Positions 1 to 11,592 are shown, counted from the first letter of the stretch. The stretch: 64,000 nt of DNA from Erythrophleum ivorense (GCA_026724425.1 JAIUCV010000003.1:43425283-43489282); one strand, 5' to 3'. Notes: a model not told the origin generated them from the letters alone. Numbers and translations: made by a program.

Positions 1-612
1 GTTATGTGATGACTTAAATGTGCTTGATAAGGCCAAAAGTCCTTTGAGATGGGTGAGAAGGAGCTAAAAGTCCCTAAGAGTGGGTGAGACAAGGCCAAAA
101 TTCTCAAGAAAGAGTGAGGCTAAGTCAAAAATCTCTAGATGTGGGTGAGGCAAATTCAAAAGTCCCAAAGATTTAGGTGAGGCTAAACCAACAACCCTTA
201 GAGCCTATGTTGAGTTGTATGAACTTGTTTGACATGAAAAAGAATGGTTTTGCATGTTTTAGAAAATTTTATGGCATGCTTGCATCTCTTGACTTGAAAA
301 TGAATCATATATGTATGTTTGAAAGTGTAAAAGAGCTATTAAAATTTTTTTAATCTCACTTTTTCTCGTACATGCTTACTATGTCTAGGTAAAGCCCAAA
401 GATCAAGAAGTGGAAGCCAAATCCCTTGTGGATGAGCTTTTGACACTAGGATAGGAGATTTTGTAAAATAAGGTCATCAATTTTGTACAAATGATGTAAA
501 TGTGATGTAAATACATGGACATATGTAAAAACATGTATTTATGATGTATGAATGGATTTTGGAACCATATGTGCATATATGAGAAATTTTGACATTCAAA
601 TGCCCAGGTACA
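1..612 (+). mobile_element. Family A LTR, 3' part (truncated, copy A0)
   Basis: Non-coding. The first ~200 bases are the family's internal tandem array (units resembling 'gccaaaagtccctaagagtgggtgaggc'-type text, about 32 bp each), followed by the segment that in better copies (15350-15800, 55020-55480) follows the array. The stem that is well conserved elsewhere is degenerate here (around 330-355). The copy stops at 612, where the 5' tip of another A copy begins. The left end lies outside the window, so no target duplication can be tested. The small minus-strand ORF at 403-870 runs across both copies and is not a gene. Confidence 0.7.
31..203 (+). repeat. ~32-bp tandem array inside family A LTR
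   Basis: About five to six imperfect units, each with the pattern aaaagtcc ... gggtgagg. The unit length is not a multiple of three, so it does not look coding. Homologous arrays occur in the other A copies at 12629-12812, 15171-15345, 17994-18176 (minus), 29171-29214 (contracted), 37003-37160, 44681-44822 (minus), 46480-46608 (minus) and 54837-55015. Confidence 0.8.
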
Positions 613-1706
613 TGTAAAATCCGATCCCTCTGTAAACATAAGAAACGTGATGTTTAGTTTCTCCGTAAACTTTAGAAATAGGCCAAATATAAAAGAAAAT
701 CCTTGAAATAGAAGGAATTGGGGCCAAATAAAATTAGGATAAAATTCTAAATAATGAAAAATGAGAATTTGAGCCTTGAGTTGCCAGAAACCAGGGCCAG
801 AGTTATTCAAAAAATTTGCTGAAAGACCAGTGGCATTTTCGTAAATATGAGCACTTTTGGAAAAGCACATAGGAGGGCTTTTTAAATGAAAATTTTGAGT
901 TCTTCTGGGTTCTCAGAGGCCTTGAAAATCATGGGAAGCCCCGGAATAGTTAAATCTCCTCCGGTGGACGTTTTCCAATGTTGATGTACCTGAACTTTGA
1001 CAAATTCATTTGGGAAGGTTTTAGCTCTGATTTGAGTGATTCCAAAGGCATTTTACTAAATTAGAAACTTGAATTTTATAATGGAGAAGACAATTCTTGA
1101 AAAGGAGCTAAAACGAATTAGAAACAAAAATGCCAAAAATGATGGACGAAATAAGAATTTTTGGAATTCTTTTGCTTTTAATACTCTCTCTTTTTCACGT
1201 CCTCCCTTGCCCTCATTTCCACAATCTTTCTTTTGCCTAGAACAGAGAGGAGAATCATTTCTCTTAGTCGCACAAGAAGAAGCACTCTTGGAGGGAGAAA
1301 AAAAGCCAAGAAAAAGTAGGAAATTCCATGGAAATCCAGCTTTCTCCTTAGCAAGTCACTTCTCCTCATTCTCCTCCTTATTTCTATGGGTTTAATGGTG
1401 TTTCTAAATCCATTTTGGGGGTAGAATAAAGATAAAAAAACTCGTATTTGAAGGGAGGCAATTAGGAAAGTGAAAAGCAACCAAGAAAAAGCAAGAAAAT
1501 AAGGTAAAACTTCCATTCTTTAGTAGTTTCTTCCTCTCCCTTCCTCTTGCACGAATTTGGCCACCATGAGCCCAATTCTTAGGAGCTATTTTCTATCCAA
1601 TTCATGGAGGGATTAGGGGTTTTAGATGGCAAGGATTAAGAATGAACCAATAGAATCAAGAAAGGAGCATTAGGAAACAAGATGGAATCATTAGGGATCC
1701 AAATGC
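613..1706 (+). mobile_element. Family A LTR, 5' part (copy A1)
   Basis: Starts with TGTAAAATCCG, a variant of the family tip TGTAACATCCG, and carries the two 'cgtaaac..agaaa' motifs of the tip. It aligns with 13279-14340 and 52941-54000. It is cut near 1706 by the remains of the Copia element. The ORFs at 1069-1395 (plus) and 1178-1516 (minus) lie in a purine/pyrimidine-biased part of the LTR and overlap each other; they are not treated as genes. Confidence 0.75.
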
Positions 1707-1719
1707 TACTATAAACCAA

Positions 1720-1813
1720 GAATCATCTTCTAATCCTTCATAAACCAAAGTTGGCATTTTTTTGCTAAACCAAAGTTGACAGTGGAATCATCTTCTAATC
1801 CTTCATAAACCAA
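1720..1813. repeat. Direct repeats at the Copia 3' breakpoint
   Basis: A ~29-base stretch beginning gaatcatcttctaatcc occurs at 1720-1748 and again at 1785-1813. Between them are two further short repeats of 'aaccaaagttg'. The second copy is continuous with the Copia RNase H coding sequence on the minus strand; the first is a patch that abuts family A DNA. This looks like template-switch or microhomology repair at the deletion that removed the 3' end of the element. Confidence 0.65.
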
Positions 1814-2819
1814 GAATACATCCTTAGTCCTTTTTAAGTATTTCAGGATATTCTTGACAGCAGTCTAGTGACTCTCACTTAGATATAAGTGATATCTACT
1901 AATTATACTTAAGGCATATGAGACATTCGGTCAAGTGCACAACATAGCATACATGATAGATCCAATAGCTGAGGGCATATAGAATCTTACTCATATGATC
2001 TCGCTCATCATATGTACTAGGACATTGAGTCTTGCTGAGATTGATGCCATGACACATGGGTATATAACCCCTTTTTGAATCTTGCATATTAAACCTATGC
2101 AATACTTTGTCTATGTAAGTGCTCTGACTTAGGCTAATTAGCCTCTTAGATCTATTTCTATAGATCCTTATCCCTAGGATGTAAGTGGCTTCGCCTAAGT
2201 CTTTTATTGAGAAACACTTTCCTAACCAAGTCTTGACATTCTGCAAGGTAGGAATGTCATTTCCAATGAATATGATGTCATCAATATAAAACATTAGAAA
2301 TACAACTATGCTCCCACTAACCTTCTTGTAAACACAAGGTTCATTGATATTTTGGATAAATCCAAAATCTTTGACAACTTTGTCAAAGCGATGATTCCAA
2401 CTCTGAGATGCTTGCTTCAACCCATAAATGGAATTTTGAAGCTTGCAAACCTTCCTAAAATCCTCTGGATGTACAAAACCTTTAGGTTGTATCATGTACA
2501 CATCGTTAAGCAGCTTCCCATTAAGAAATGCTATTTTGACGTCCATCTGCCAGATCTCGTAATCATAGTACGTTGCAATGGCAAGAAGGATCCTGATTGA
2601 TTTAATCATGGCGATTGGCGAAAAGGTTTCATCATAGTCTATACCATGGATTTGTTTGAATCTTTTTACAACCAATCGTGCTTTGAAGGTATGCACTTGG
2701 CCATCCATGTCAATTTTCTTCTTAAAAATCCATTTGCACCCAATGGTTTTTATACCTTCAGGTGGGTCAATTAAGGTCCAGACATGATTATCATACATGG
2801 ATTGCATCTCAAACTTCAT
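1814..2819 (-). pseudogene. Copia reverse transcriptase / start of RNase H (3'-truncated)
   Basis: The open stretch 1899-2819 (306 codons, minus strand) is a Ty1/copia-type reverse transcriptase. It begins around 'VWTLIDPPEG' with the usual 'GCKWIFKKK', then 'KARLVVK', 'QMDVKIAFLNG', 'YGLKQASQSW' and the catalytic 'FYIDDIIF'. It passes into the RT-RNase H connection ('LGIRIYRNRSKRLISLSQ'). After a frame change near 1900 the sequence still reads like 'KYLKRTKDVFLVYEG' before it is destroyed at the repeats near 1813. Most of RNase H and the 3' LTR are missing. The YIDD box is intact, but the polyprotein around it is broken, so the element cannot be autonomous. Confidence 0.93.
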
Positions 2820-3766
2820 GGCTTATAGCCATGTCTCAGAGTTTGATCCCATTACAACTTCTTGATAGGTAGTTAGCTTATCTTGATCAACGAGTAACAC
2901 ATCACGAATTTTAGTTAAAAGAATGCCATATCTTTGAGGCTGATATCGTGTCCTATCAAACCTTCATGGGCCTTGTGTTACTTGAGTAGGCTTAACAACT
3001 TGTTATGAGTTCTCATATTTCCATCTCTGGCTCAATGCAATCTTGTGACTCTCGAACTTCTTCAAGATGTATCTTATTCCCACTGGTTCCTTTAAAGATA
3101 AATTATTTTTCTAGAAAGATACCATTTCGAGCAATAAATAGTTTATTCTCATTGGGATTGTAGAAGTAGTATCCTTTAGTTTCCTTAGGATACCCCACAA
3201 AAAGGCATTTTATAGATTTAGGTGTTAACTTATGTAAGGCTTATTGTTTAACATATGCCTTACATCTCCAAATCTTGGAAAAAGCTAAACTAGGCTTCTT
3301 CCAAGTCCATATCTCATATGGGGTCTTTTCAACCGCCTTAGATGGGATACGGTTTAGTGTGAACACAACTGTTTCTAATGATAGCCCCAAAAGGATAGTG
3401 GAAGATCTATTTGACTCAATATAGATCGAACCATATCTAATAGGGTTTGATTCCTTTGTTCAAAAATACCGTTCCATTGTAGTGTTCCTAGTGGGGTCAA
3501 TTGTGAGACAATTCCATAATTTCTAAGATGGTCAATAAATTCTTGGCTCAAATATTCACCATTTTGATCAAATCGAGGTGCTTTAATAGATTTGCCAAAC
3601 TAGTTTTGTATCTCATTTTGGAAGGTTTTGAATATTTTAAAAGATTTAGATTTGTGTCTCATTAAATAGATGTATCTATATCTATTATAGTCATTTATAA
3701 AAGTAATGAAGTACAAGTGACCACCTCTAGCAGCGGTACTTAGTGAACCACATACATTAGTATGCA
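2820..3766 (-). pseudogene. Copia integrase region, degenerate
   Basis: No long open frame remains. Translating the minus strand with frame changes gives integrase C-terminal landmarks: 'QNGEYLSQEFIDHLRNYGIVSQLT' is typical of the segment around the second catalytic Asp, followed by 'QWNG' with the expected spacing, and later a weak 'FGDV'-like segment. Several in-frame stops are visible, for instance just upstream of the RT open frame at 2820. The region connects the GAG-pre-integrase part (3767-4195) with the RT part in the correct Copia order (IN before RT), which separates it from the gypsy elements elsewhere in the window. Confidence 0.8.
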
Positions 3767-4195
3767 TTAAGCCCAATAGGTCAGTGGCCCTCTAAAAGGT
3801 GCCTTAGTCATCTTTCCTAATAAACAAGATTCGCAGGTGTCAAATGATTTAAAATCAAATGAATTGAGTAGTCCATCTTGATGGAGCTTTGAAATGCGTT
3901 TCTCATTTCTATGGCATAGACGACAATGCCATAGGTAGGTTGGATTCAAATCGTTTGACTTGATCCTCTTGGTAGTTACGTTATAGATATTTTCGTTATT
4001 GGAAATTTTGAGGTTCAAGTAATAATGATCACCATGCAAATCACCATCCGCATAAAAGACGTCATTAAAATAAATAGAACATTTATTATTCCCAATAATT
4101 GAATTAAAATCTTCCTTATCTAAATAAGAAAGTGAAACAACGTTTCTACTCAAAGCAGGAATATAATAGCAATTGTTCAAAACTAACAAAAGCAC
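3767..4195 (-). pseudogene. Copia GAG-pre-integrase / integrase zinc-binding segment
   Basis: A 142-codon open stretch on the minus strand. It contains 'NNCYYIPALSRNVVSLS', the usual segment after the protease, and the integrase HHCC-type zinc motif: 'LWHCRLCHRNEKRI' followed by 'FDTCESCLLGKMTKAPF'. The first His (in LWHCRLCH) and the CxxC pair are visible. It lies between the protease part (4211-4783) and the degraded integrase core, in the order expected for Ty1/copia. Confidence 0.88.
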
Positions 4196-4210
4196 ACTGG
4201 GTAAACTAAT

Positions 4211-4990
4211 TCATAAGTGCCTATGGCTAAAGTAGCAACTCTTGCTCTGTTTCCAACTCATAGGTCTATTTTGCCCTTTTTTCAGCTTTCTACTCCTTTT
4301 AAGACATTGTACATTTGTACAAATGTGAGTTCCACATGCAGTATCTAATACCCATATAGAAGAAGTAGAAAGATTAATTTTTATAACATAAATACCTGAA
4401 GTAATAGCCCCGTTATTCTTCTTATTCTTTAGATCTTCCAAGTAAAGCTTGCAATTTCTCTTCCAATGACTGAGCTCATTGCAAAAGAAACAAAGTCCTT
4501 CCTTGGGATGCTTTGCCTTTTTAGCTTCAAGCTTGGGTTTAGGCATGGGTTTGTTTTGGTCCTTGGACTTATTGTCCGAGCCTTTTCCTTTTCCTTTGCT
4601 TTTGCCTTTCTCTTTCATTTCTTTTCCTTTCTGAACCATTAAAATAGTGCTTGGATTTTTCTTGATATTTTGCTCAGTAGTTTTAAGCATTGAATGCAGT
4701 TCAGAAATTGATTTCTTTATATTGTTCATATTATAATTCATGATGAACTGGTCATAACTTTTCGAGAGTGAGTTTAAGATCAAATTTGTAGCTAACTCCT
4801 AGCTCATGGGAAATCTGAGCCTTTCAAAGTGATCAATGTAGCCTTTCATTTATAAAACATGAGTACTAACTGATGCACCTTTAGCCATTTTGCAAGAATA
4901 TAAGGCCTTGGTAGTTTCATACCTTTCTTGCCTTGCCTGCTGCTGGAGCATTTCCTTGAGATGCACAATCATCTTATAAGCCTCCATGTG
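4211..4990 (-). pseudogene. Copia gag C-terminus, zinc knuckle and protease
   Basis: The open stretch 4211-4783 encodes the end of gag: a helix-rich part ('ILNSLSKSYDQFIMNYNM'), a Lys-rich linker, and a CCHC knuckle reading CFFCNELSHWKRNC. It is followed by the aspartic protease start, 'WVLDTACGTHICT'. In this Copia group the motif is normally DTG(C); here the Gly is Ala (DTA), a change expected to damage the protease. The stretch 4784-4990, reachable only past a stop, reads 'MLQQQARQERYETTKALYSCKMAKGASVSTHVLQMKGYIDHFERL', a normal gag middle domain. Confidence 0.88.
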
Positions 4991-5002
4991 TTCCAGATCT
5001 CT

Positions 5003-5221
5003 CTAAAGTTCTGGGATCATGGTGGCTAGCATCAAGCATGCTACATCTATAGAGTTATTAAGATACTTAATGTGGGCATCCTTTTGGGCTCTTGGAACAT
5101 TTGCTGTAGGCTCTTCAGGAATGGGTTGATCTAGGACATATGACTTTCTCTCTTGCTTGACAACAATTCTGAAATTCCTAAACCACAAGAAAGTTGGTCC
5201 CATTGAGTTTGTCCTTCTCAA
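5003..5221 (-). pseudogene. Copia gag N-terminus
   Basis: A 72-codon open stretch whose text ('FLWFRNFRIVVKQERKSYVL', 'DQPIPEEPTANVPRAQKD', 'DVACLMLATM') is the start of a Copia-type gag. The usual 'NFxxWxRNLRIVLKQE' pattern is recognisable. It sits immediately downstream, in the element's direction, of the leader and primer-binding site, so this is the first coding part of the element. A stop at its end separates it from the rest of gag. Confidence 0.85.
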
Positions 5222-6630
5222 GGATGGATCGCAATGATAGTGTAGCAGAATTATTTGTCAACATTTTCTACAACAAAATATGCAAAGTCAAGTTAATAAT
5301 CTCCCACTAAAAATTAACCTTCAACTTAATTTAGTAGGCTAAGACCCATATTTCACTCAATTGTAAGTCCACTTTGGCAAGACACTTAAAATTAAGTCAT
5401 TTAGGTAGGTAACTTGTTTACCAATTACATCACATGTAACTCTTAGATCTTTATGGGATTCCATCATCATATGATCCGGCATGTTTAATCTCATCTAATG
5501 CCTTGAGACCTAAAATTGTTTTGATAGTCTCAATTAAGTGAAACCATTATGAACCTTATGAGTATCACCATTACCTAATGCCTCACTAAGATAACCTAAG
5601 TATATCCACTTTAATGGAACATACACTTAGGCGATCAAAGCTTTGACAGGTGTACATAAATGGGTGGCATATAAACTTAAAATTTGATTCGAGGGATTTT
5701 ATTGTTATCGTTTCATTGTGATTCAAATATTTAATCATCGTATGATAATATACTATGATAGCATCTCATACATACATATGATCTCATCGTGAAGTATACA
5801 TGTGTCACAATATGGCCCTATCTAACCTATCTCCTCCCAAGCCAATGAGAGGATTCTTGTAAGATAAAAACTACAATGAGAAACCTCAATTGAACATTTG
5901 AAAGGAGTGAGATGAGAAGAGAATATACATCCAGAATAAATAGAGAGAGGCACGACACACAGGCCATATTTTAAAATTGCAAACCATAAAACCTAGAGCC
6001 ATATTATGCACCATACCCATCCAATTCAAACAAACATAATTCATATATAAAGTTATAAACATCTCATCTCATAAGAAAGGTTGTAAGCATTATGATCTTA
6101 GTGTTAAATCAGATTAGGTTACGCTAAACACGTTTTCATATATACATATATGAGATTCATGTATCACATACATATATGAATATGGATTGTTCCTTCATGT
6201 CATGACAGCATGTTCATAACATATATAAATATATATGTATGGAATAACATGTTATATACGAAAACATGAAGAGACTTGTTAAACAAATTTGTAAACATTC
6301 GAATTGAACAATTTATAGTCCGAATTGAACAGATTTAAAATTAAATTCCAAATCAAATTTGAACCTCTTTGTAATTTGCACACATATGTTGCATATAATA
6401 TTGAATTGTGGAGTTCAAATATCACTTATATGAAATCAAATTTAAAATTGATTTGAACATATAATACATATATGAGTGCCAGATTCAAACTCTAATCATG
6501 TGAGCCCTAAGTTCGCATACTTATATCACATTATAACATATTGCATCATATATAGGTCATGCGAAATCACAACAAAGGATAAATTCATGGAACTTCACAC
6601 AAAAACTCAATTTAAACAATCATTGATGCG
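5222..6630 (-). other. Copia 5' leader, non-coding
   Basis: About 1.4 kb of AT-rich sequence between the primer-binding site and gag. I see no gene in it. It is unusually long for a Copia leader; part of it may be decayed coding or inserted sequence. It contains several ATATATG-type repeats (about 6130-6260). Confidence 0.6.
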
Positions 6631-6642
6631 GCTTTGATACCA
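6631..6642 (-). promoter_or_regulatory. Primer-binding site, tRNA-iMet type
   Basis: Read on the minus strand the sequence is TGGTATCAAAGC, 11 of 12 matches to TGGTATCAGAGC, the usual complement of the plant initiator tRNA-Met 3' end. It starts one base after the LTR end (CAACA), which fixes the LTR border and the element's direction. Confidence 0.88.
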
Positions 6643-6643
6643 C

Positions 6644-8371
6644 TGTTGAGAATTTTTGAGATGCGCAGCGAACAATTAAAACCCCGAATCCATCTCATGG
6701 ATCCATCAATTTTGTTTAAATCGAGTAAATTTAGAAATATTTACCTTTTTCTATCGAATCTACTAATTTACAGATCTATTCCCTCTATCGGTATCCACAT
6801 GAATGGATGCTCAACTCGAATGGCGTGTTAGCACTTTTTACTAGTGTCCATACACGTTCTTGGTAGAGAAGACGCTCTCCTCTTCCTTTCTCTAGGCATT
6901 TGTACAGTGTTTATACACTTTCTCTCTCTAGGCGTCTGTAGGCTTCTCTCTCTAGGGTTTTTCTTTAATTCTGTAGTTTTAGTAAACCCAAGCCTTCTAA
7001 CTTTTTATAGAGGTATTTTATTAGGATTTCAGATATATTTGATTAATTGAAAATACATTATTTTAAATCAAATGAAATTTAAATTAAATAGATTAGTTTA
7101 AATTTAAGTCTATCTAATAGATTTAAATTTTAACTAATTATTTAATATGAATCTAGAACTTAATTCAAATTTAATTTATCTCATAAATTAAATTAAAATT
7201 ATCATATTAGTTTAAATTTAAATCTATCATATAGATTTGAATTTAAAACTAATTGATTTAAATTAATTAAAGGATATATATTGAATATATAAATATATAA
7301 ATATATTTTTAATTTTATAAATTATATATATATATCAAAAATATATATTTATTTATAAAATTTTTTCACCCTAGATTGAATGTGACATTTATTAAAACGT
7401 GACATTCATTGAATCTAGACGCAATTTTAGATTCAATGAATTTAGATATGACATTCATTGAATTTAGACGCAATTTCAAATTCAATAAATTTGGACATTT
7501 TAGCTCGAGCTGATTCATTCTTGTGTATGACCTTGTAGGCCTATATGATGTTAACAGTAAGCTAATAACACTATTTGTCCCACAAGTCACAAGTGATCTT
7601 TAGCAAGACATTGTGACTACTGAAATCATATAGGGATCGGTGATTCATTGCAACCTGTCATATAACCTTATCACATCTTTTTTGTCACACGATATCTGGA
7701 TCAAGTACGAGGTATGGAAATGTCATCTTCATCTTATTTGATCGTCACTTTTTTGATCTATGTGCAGATTGATAGTACAAATGGAAACCCTTCCATTCGA
7801 GCACGTCTATGTATTTCTTAGTCTTCACTCATCGAGGGGTCTAGAGATATCTCTCTATTAATTAGAGGGACAAATCCTATCTTGACCACTCATCTTCTCC
7901 TACATGAATTCCTCTATACCCGATCATAGCCTTTATGATCACCTAGTTCAGGATGACTTTTGAGTATGTCAAAAAATAGTGTTCCTCATGTTGGAAACTA
8001 TGGCGATCTCAAGTCTAAGGGCTCAGTGATACGATTATATATGAGATACACTTATGACTTAATCCATGTGGCTATCTCATAATGGGTCGATCCAGCATCT
8101 TGTTCCCTAACGAGTGCCTATGATTTTGATTCGTATCTATATACATGATTAACACATAATCATCAATCAAAATCATACTAGTCTTAGTTCATCATCGTTC
8201 CCACAATGATGATCAACTAGGGATATTTAGGATAATCAATATGATTTATCCAGGGATATTATTATATAGAATATGCAAACAATATAATAATGTAATAAAA
8301 GAAAACTCTTATTTCTTAATAAAATATAATGTTTACAATACAATGATTGGCCTAGGGCACAATCACTAACA
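6644..8371 (-). mobile_element. Copia 5' LTR (1728 bp)
   Basis: On the minus strand it starts TGTTAGTGATTGTGCC (8371 downward) and ends CTCAACA (6644), giving TG...CA ends directly before the primer-binding site. It is AT-rich, with several inverted AT stretches (7060-7350) and a two-unit repeat at 7400-7495. It is the only LTR of this element in the window; the opposite LTR has been deleted. It lies inside family B sequence on its right side (8372 onward continues a B LTR in mid-sequence). Confidence 0.88.
7400..7495. repeat. Two-unit ~49-bp tandem repeat in the Copia LTR
   Basis: The unit 'tgacattcattgaatYtaga...' occurs at 7400-7447 and 7449-7495. Each unit is itself partly palindromic (attcattgaat ... 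attcaatgaat). Position in the LTR and repetition suggest an enhancer-like part of U3 or R, but function is not shown. Confidence 0.7.
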
Positions 8372-9077
8372 AATAGATGCTAAATTTTGTATCTCTTTTT
8401 GTATAGCATCATCATGTAATCATGTTGCCAAGCGTAGGAGTTTATATTTTAATAACATAACATGTACCTATTGAGGAGTAGGCCTCATTTTAGTTTGGCA
8501 TTGGATGTATGGATTTATAACACTACTATGAGCTTTGTTGAACCTATGATGTGGTTTACTATTTGGGAAATGTAATTATGTGATACATTGGATGTAGACC
8601 TGAGTTAGTGATACATGAAATCTCTAATGGAATATATATTTGAATGATAATTGTTGGTAGCTTATGAAATTCTTACTGTCATTAATCCATGAACTTGCTA
8701 ATATATGGTAGTTGGATGAGTAGGAATTAACAATTAAGTCTTGAATTGGTAATGATAGAATAGCTAGGTAAATAAGATAGATAAATGCCATTAGAGTCTT
8801 ATAAAATGAAGGGGGTGGTCCTAGAGTGTCCCTTGTACGGAGTTTTTGGGAGTTGGAAGTCATTAGGTGATAAATCTAAAGGCTCTTAATTGAGGATTCA
8901 TTCCACTTGTGTGTATGAATGATTTTGATTGATTGGTAATGACCCTAATAACAACAAGGTTCAAATTTTCTCATATTTTCTTAACGTAATTAATTATAAT
9001 GACTTCAAACCTTGATCATTGATCATTAATCACCTATTTAAGCATAATCACCATGATTAGAAGTTAGGGTTGTGACA
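8372..9077 (+). mobile_element. Family B LTR, 3' part (copy B3)
   Basis: From 'aatagatgctaaattttg' onward this follows B1 (about 35430-36604) and B2 (about 43390-44606), including the 'gcatcatcatgta' block, and ends 'aagttagggttgtgaca', equivalent to the family end 'gggtcatcaca'. The 5' part is missing because the Copia LTR abuts here. Unlike B1 and B2 it has no palindrome array: the flanks that surround the array in B1 and B2 are joined near 8855-8870. Confidence 0.75.
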
Positions 9078-10850
9078 GCAAGGGAGAGTTTGAAACCTAA
9101 AAAAGGAATTCCAAGAGTTAACTCTTAAGGAGTCTAAAAGCAACCTAAATGGCATGTTAAGTCCTAACATGATTAGATGATGATAATGTGAGTCAAAGTT
9201 GATTCTAAAAGCCCTTTTGAATTACGAATTGCTATATGTAGGCCAAGCTAGCCCAAACTCACCAACTTCTAGGTGTCAAGCTAAAGAAAATCAAGTGAAA
9301 GAAAGGAAACAAGTGGGTTAGTGGCGCCTTGAAGCTTCATAAGCTATAAGGTTGCTTTATCTCCCTATCTTGCATGCATTTGAATGCTTGAATGAGTTGA
9401 GATGCTTATATATATTATTGTTTGATGTATTCTTAAGCTATGCTTTAATATATCTTTCATTATAAGCTTTATGCTTGAGTTTGATATATTTTTGGCTTCT
9501 AGCTCCCTATAGCAGGGAATTAAGTGCAGCAGCTTTTCATTGATTTAGAGTTGAGCATAATTAAGCCCAGTTAGTATGTTAAGATGCCATGACTTGTTAA
9601 GAAATGAGTTTTCATGTTGAAAGTTGCATTTAAGTTTCATGATGCATAAGAATCACATGTTTGCACCATATGCATTGCATTTCCCCATGGCATTCATGTA
9701 TGCATTGATATGGTTGAGATTGACTACTAAAATTCTCTCTAAAATCTTACTTATGTTCTTCACACTAACCATGTTAGGATCCTCAAGTAAGGAGAAAGAC
9801 AATAAGAAGCAATAGAGATTAAAATTCATGTACTTGAAGCCTTAATTGTAATTATATATTTGAGATTTTATATGATACATTAGCAATGATATACTTCATA
9901 TATAGCAAGAATATGTCATCTTAATTTGTGTATGAGCTTGAGCATGTCAATATAGATACTATCTCGATGTAAAATGTAGCTATATGTACATGTTATCCAT
10001 AATAGAAACCATTGAGTTATATATGTGCATGAATGAGTAGTAAGCATATGTGAATATGATGAATTTTATGCAAATGGCAAGGTTATGTGATAGGAACATG
10101 TGCAAAAGTTTGAGTACATCAATACAAGCCATTTTGATGTATATGGTTTATGGTTGCACTTAGGTGTTGGAAGGTCATATTTTGATGCAAGCTCATTTCC
10201 ATGCATTAGACCTCATAGAAATGATGCTTGGAATGATTAAAATTTGTTCAGAATGAATGAGTGCAAATTAGGGGCCAATTGAACCAATTTAAAACTAAGT
10301 TTTGGTCTAAATGAGACATAAATTGCACATCTACCCTTGAAGGACCAAATGAGTTAGTTTGGGGAAATTGGCATGCAATTAGACAATTTATAAAGCTTTT
10401 TAATAAACCAAGAATGGAAATTTTGGAACTATATAGAATATTTTATGAATTTTTAAAATTGGCAAAATTATATAGAAATGGTTGATACTATTCACTCTAA
10501 TGTAGCTACTATTCATGCAAGTCTTAAAGGGCTAAATGAATTCATTTTTGCTTGAAATTTTCACAACATATAGTTCACATTATAAGCTTTTTGTAAATGT
10601 CTAATTTACATAAATCAGAGTTACGTAACCCAAGTTATGAATTTTTGAAGTTTGGTGCATAATATGGCAAAAAGGTGATTTTGGGCTACATGTATAATTT
10701 GGGCAAATTAGGTGTATCTTATAATCAACTAGACCAAAACAAGTTTGCTTATAATGATTATAAGTGAAGAAGAAGAAAAATTCAAATTTTGACTCATAGA
10801 GCTTCGATTGGTGTGTAAACAAACCAAAATCTACTGCTAAAAGTATAGTA
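9078..10850 (+). mobile_element. Divergent LTR related to family A (3' part)
   Basis: Non-coding. The block around 10350-10560 can be aligned by eye with A copies at 16020-16170 and 55680-55830 (text such as 'ttggcatgcaattag', 'atgaatttttaaaattggcaaa'). The upstream text (9600-9800) has a weak version of the family's middle part. It is much more diverged than the other A copies. No termini or target duplication were found. The ORFs at 9624-9815 and 10601-10822 have no recognisable product. Confidence 0.45.
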
Positions 10851-11349
10851 ACTGTTGTTGTATAATTGGTTGCTAAAGCATGTAATTAATGTAAGTAAGT
10901 TTAAATAAAACTACATATGACATTGTGCAAAAAATAATTTTTTCATGATTATAAAGGTAGAGGACTGACTATCCTTTAAAATTATTGTTCAGAAAATGGA
11001 GGATGTATACAATGTTAAGCATAAAGATCAATGAGTTCAATAAAATATAACAAATATATGATCTTCACCAAGATGAAGCAAAGTAATAGATGTAAAAGTG
11101 AAGTAAACAAAGTCAGTACTTATGTAACCTCGCAACTAAAACATGGTCCTCCAAAAGTGGAAAAGGCAAACTCAACAAATTAAAAAATATAATAAAAAGA
11201 GAGAAGGCATTTAGAAATTTATCTTGGTTCAACTCCTTGGCCTACGTCCAACCCCTTTAATAACTTTTAAGATATTCTCTCCACTAAATAACAACATTCT
11301 TATAGAGATGATGGTTTGTAACATTTAAGATTTCTAAAAATTTTCCAAG
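10851..11349. other. Non-coding, possible fragment of another LTR
   Basis: AT-rich. The text 'cttggttcaactccttggcctacgtcc' near 11223-11250 resembles a block seen in some plant LTRs, but I cannot define borders. No coding signal. Confidence 0.3.
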
Positions 11350-11356
11350 TCTGCTG

Positions 11357-11592
11357 GCTATAACCAAGACCCCTGTTGGCTATAATGAATGTATTTGTTC
11401 ATTACAGCGAGTTTTTAATTAGTTACAACGAAGGTGCTAGTTCACCATAGTGAGGATGCAGCCCATTATTGTGAGTTCATGCATTCCATACAAAATCTAG
11501 GGGGTTTTCTCCCAATAGTGCATGTCGTAGTGAGAACAGGGGACTTAGGACTGATAAGTGCTCGCTGTAGAGAGGGGTATTTTCTGCTATAG
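11357..11592. repeat. Palindrome array I (21-22-bp ladder)
   Basis: Six imperfect 12-bp palindromes follow each other at a nearly constant step. The third base of each lies at 11357, 11379, 11401, 11422, 11444 and 11465 (steps 22, 22, 21, 22, 21). Examples are TGGCTATAACCA and TCACCATAGTGA; some are only half conserved. Further copies are at 11524, 11564 and 11586. The DNA between them is not obviously repeated. Confidence 0.6.

Noticed and set aside
1069..1395. 108-codon ORF with a counterpart at 13795-14049
   Set aside because: Apparent conservation is only because both are copies of the same LTR; changes are not biased to synonymous positions and frames differ near the start.
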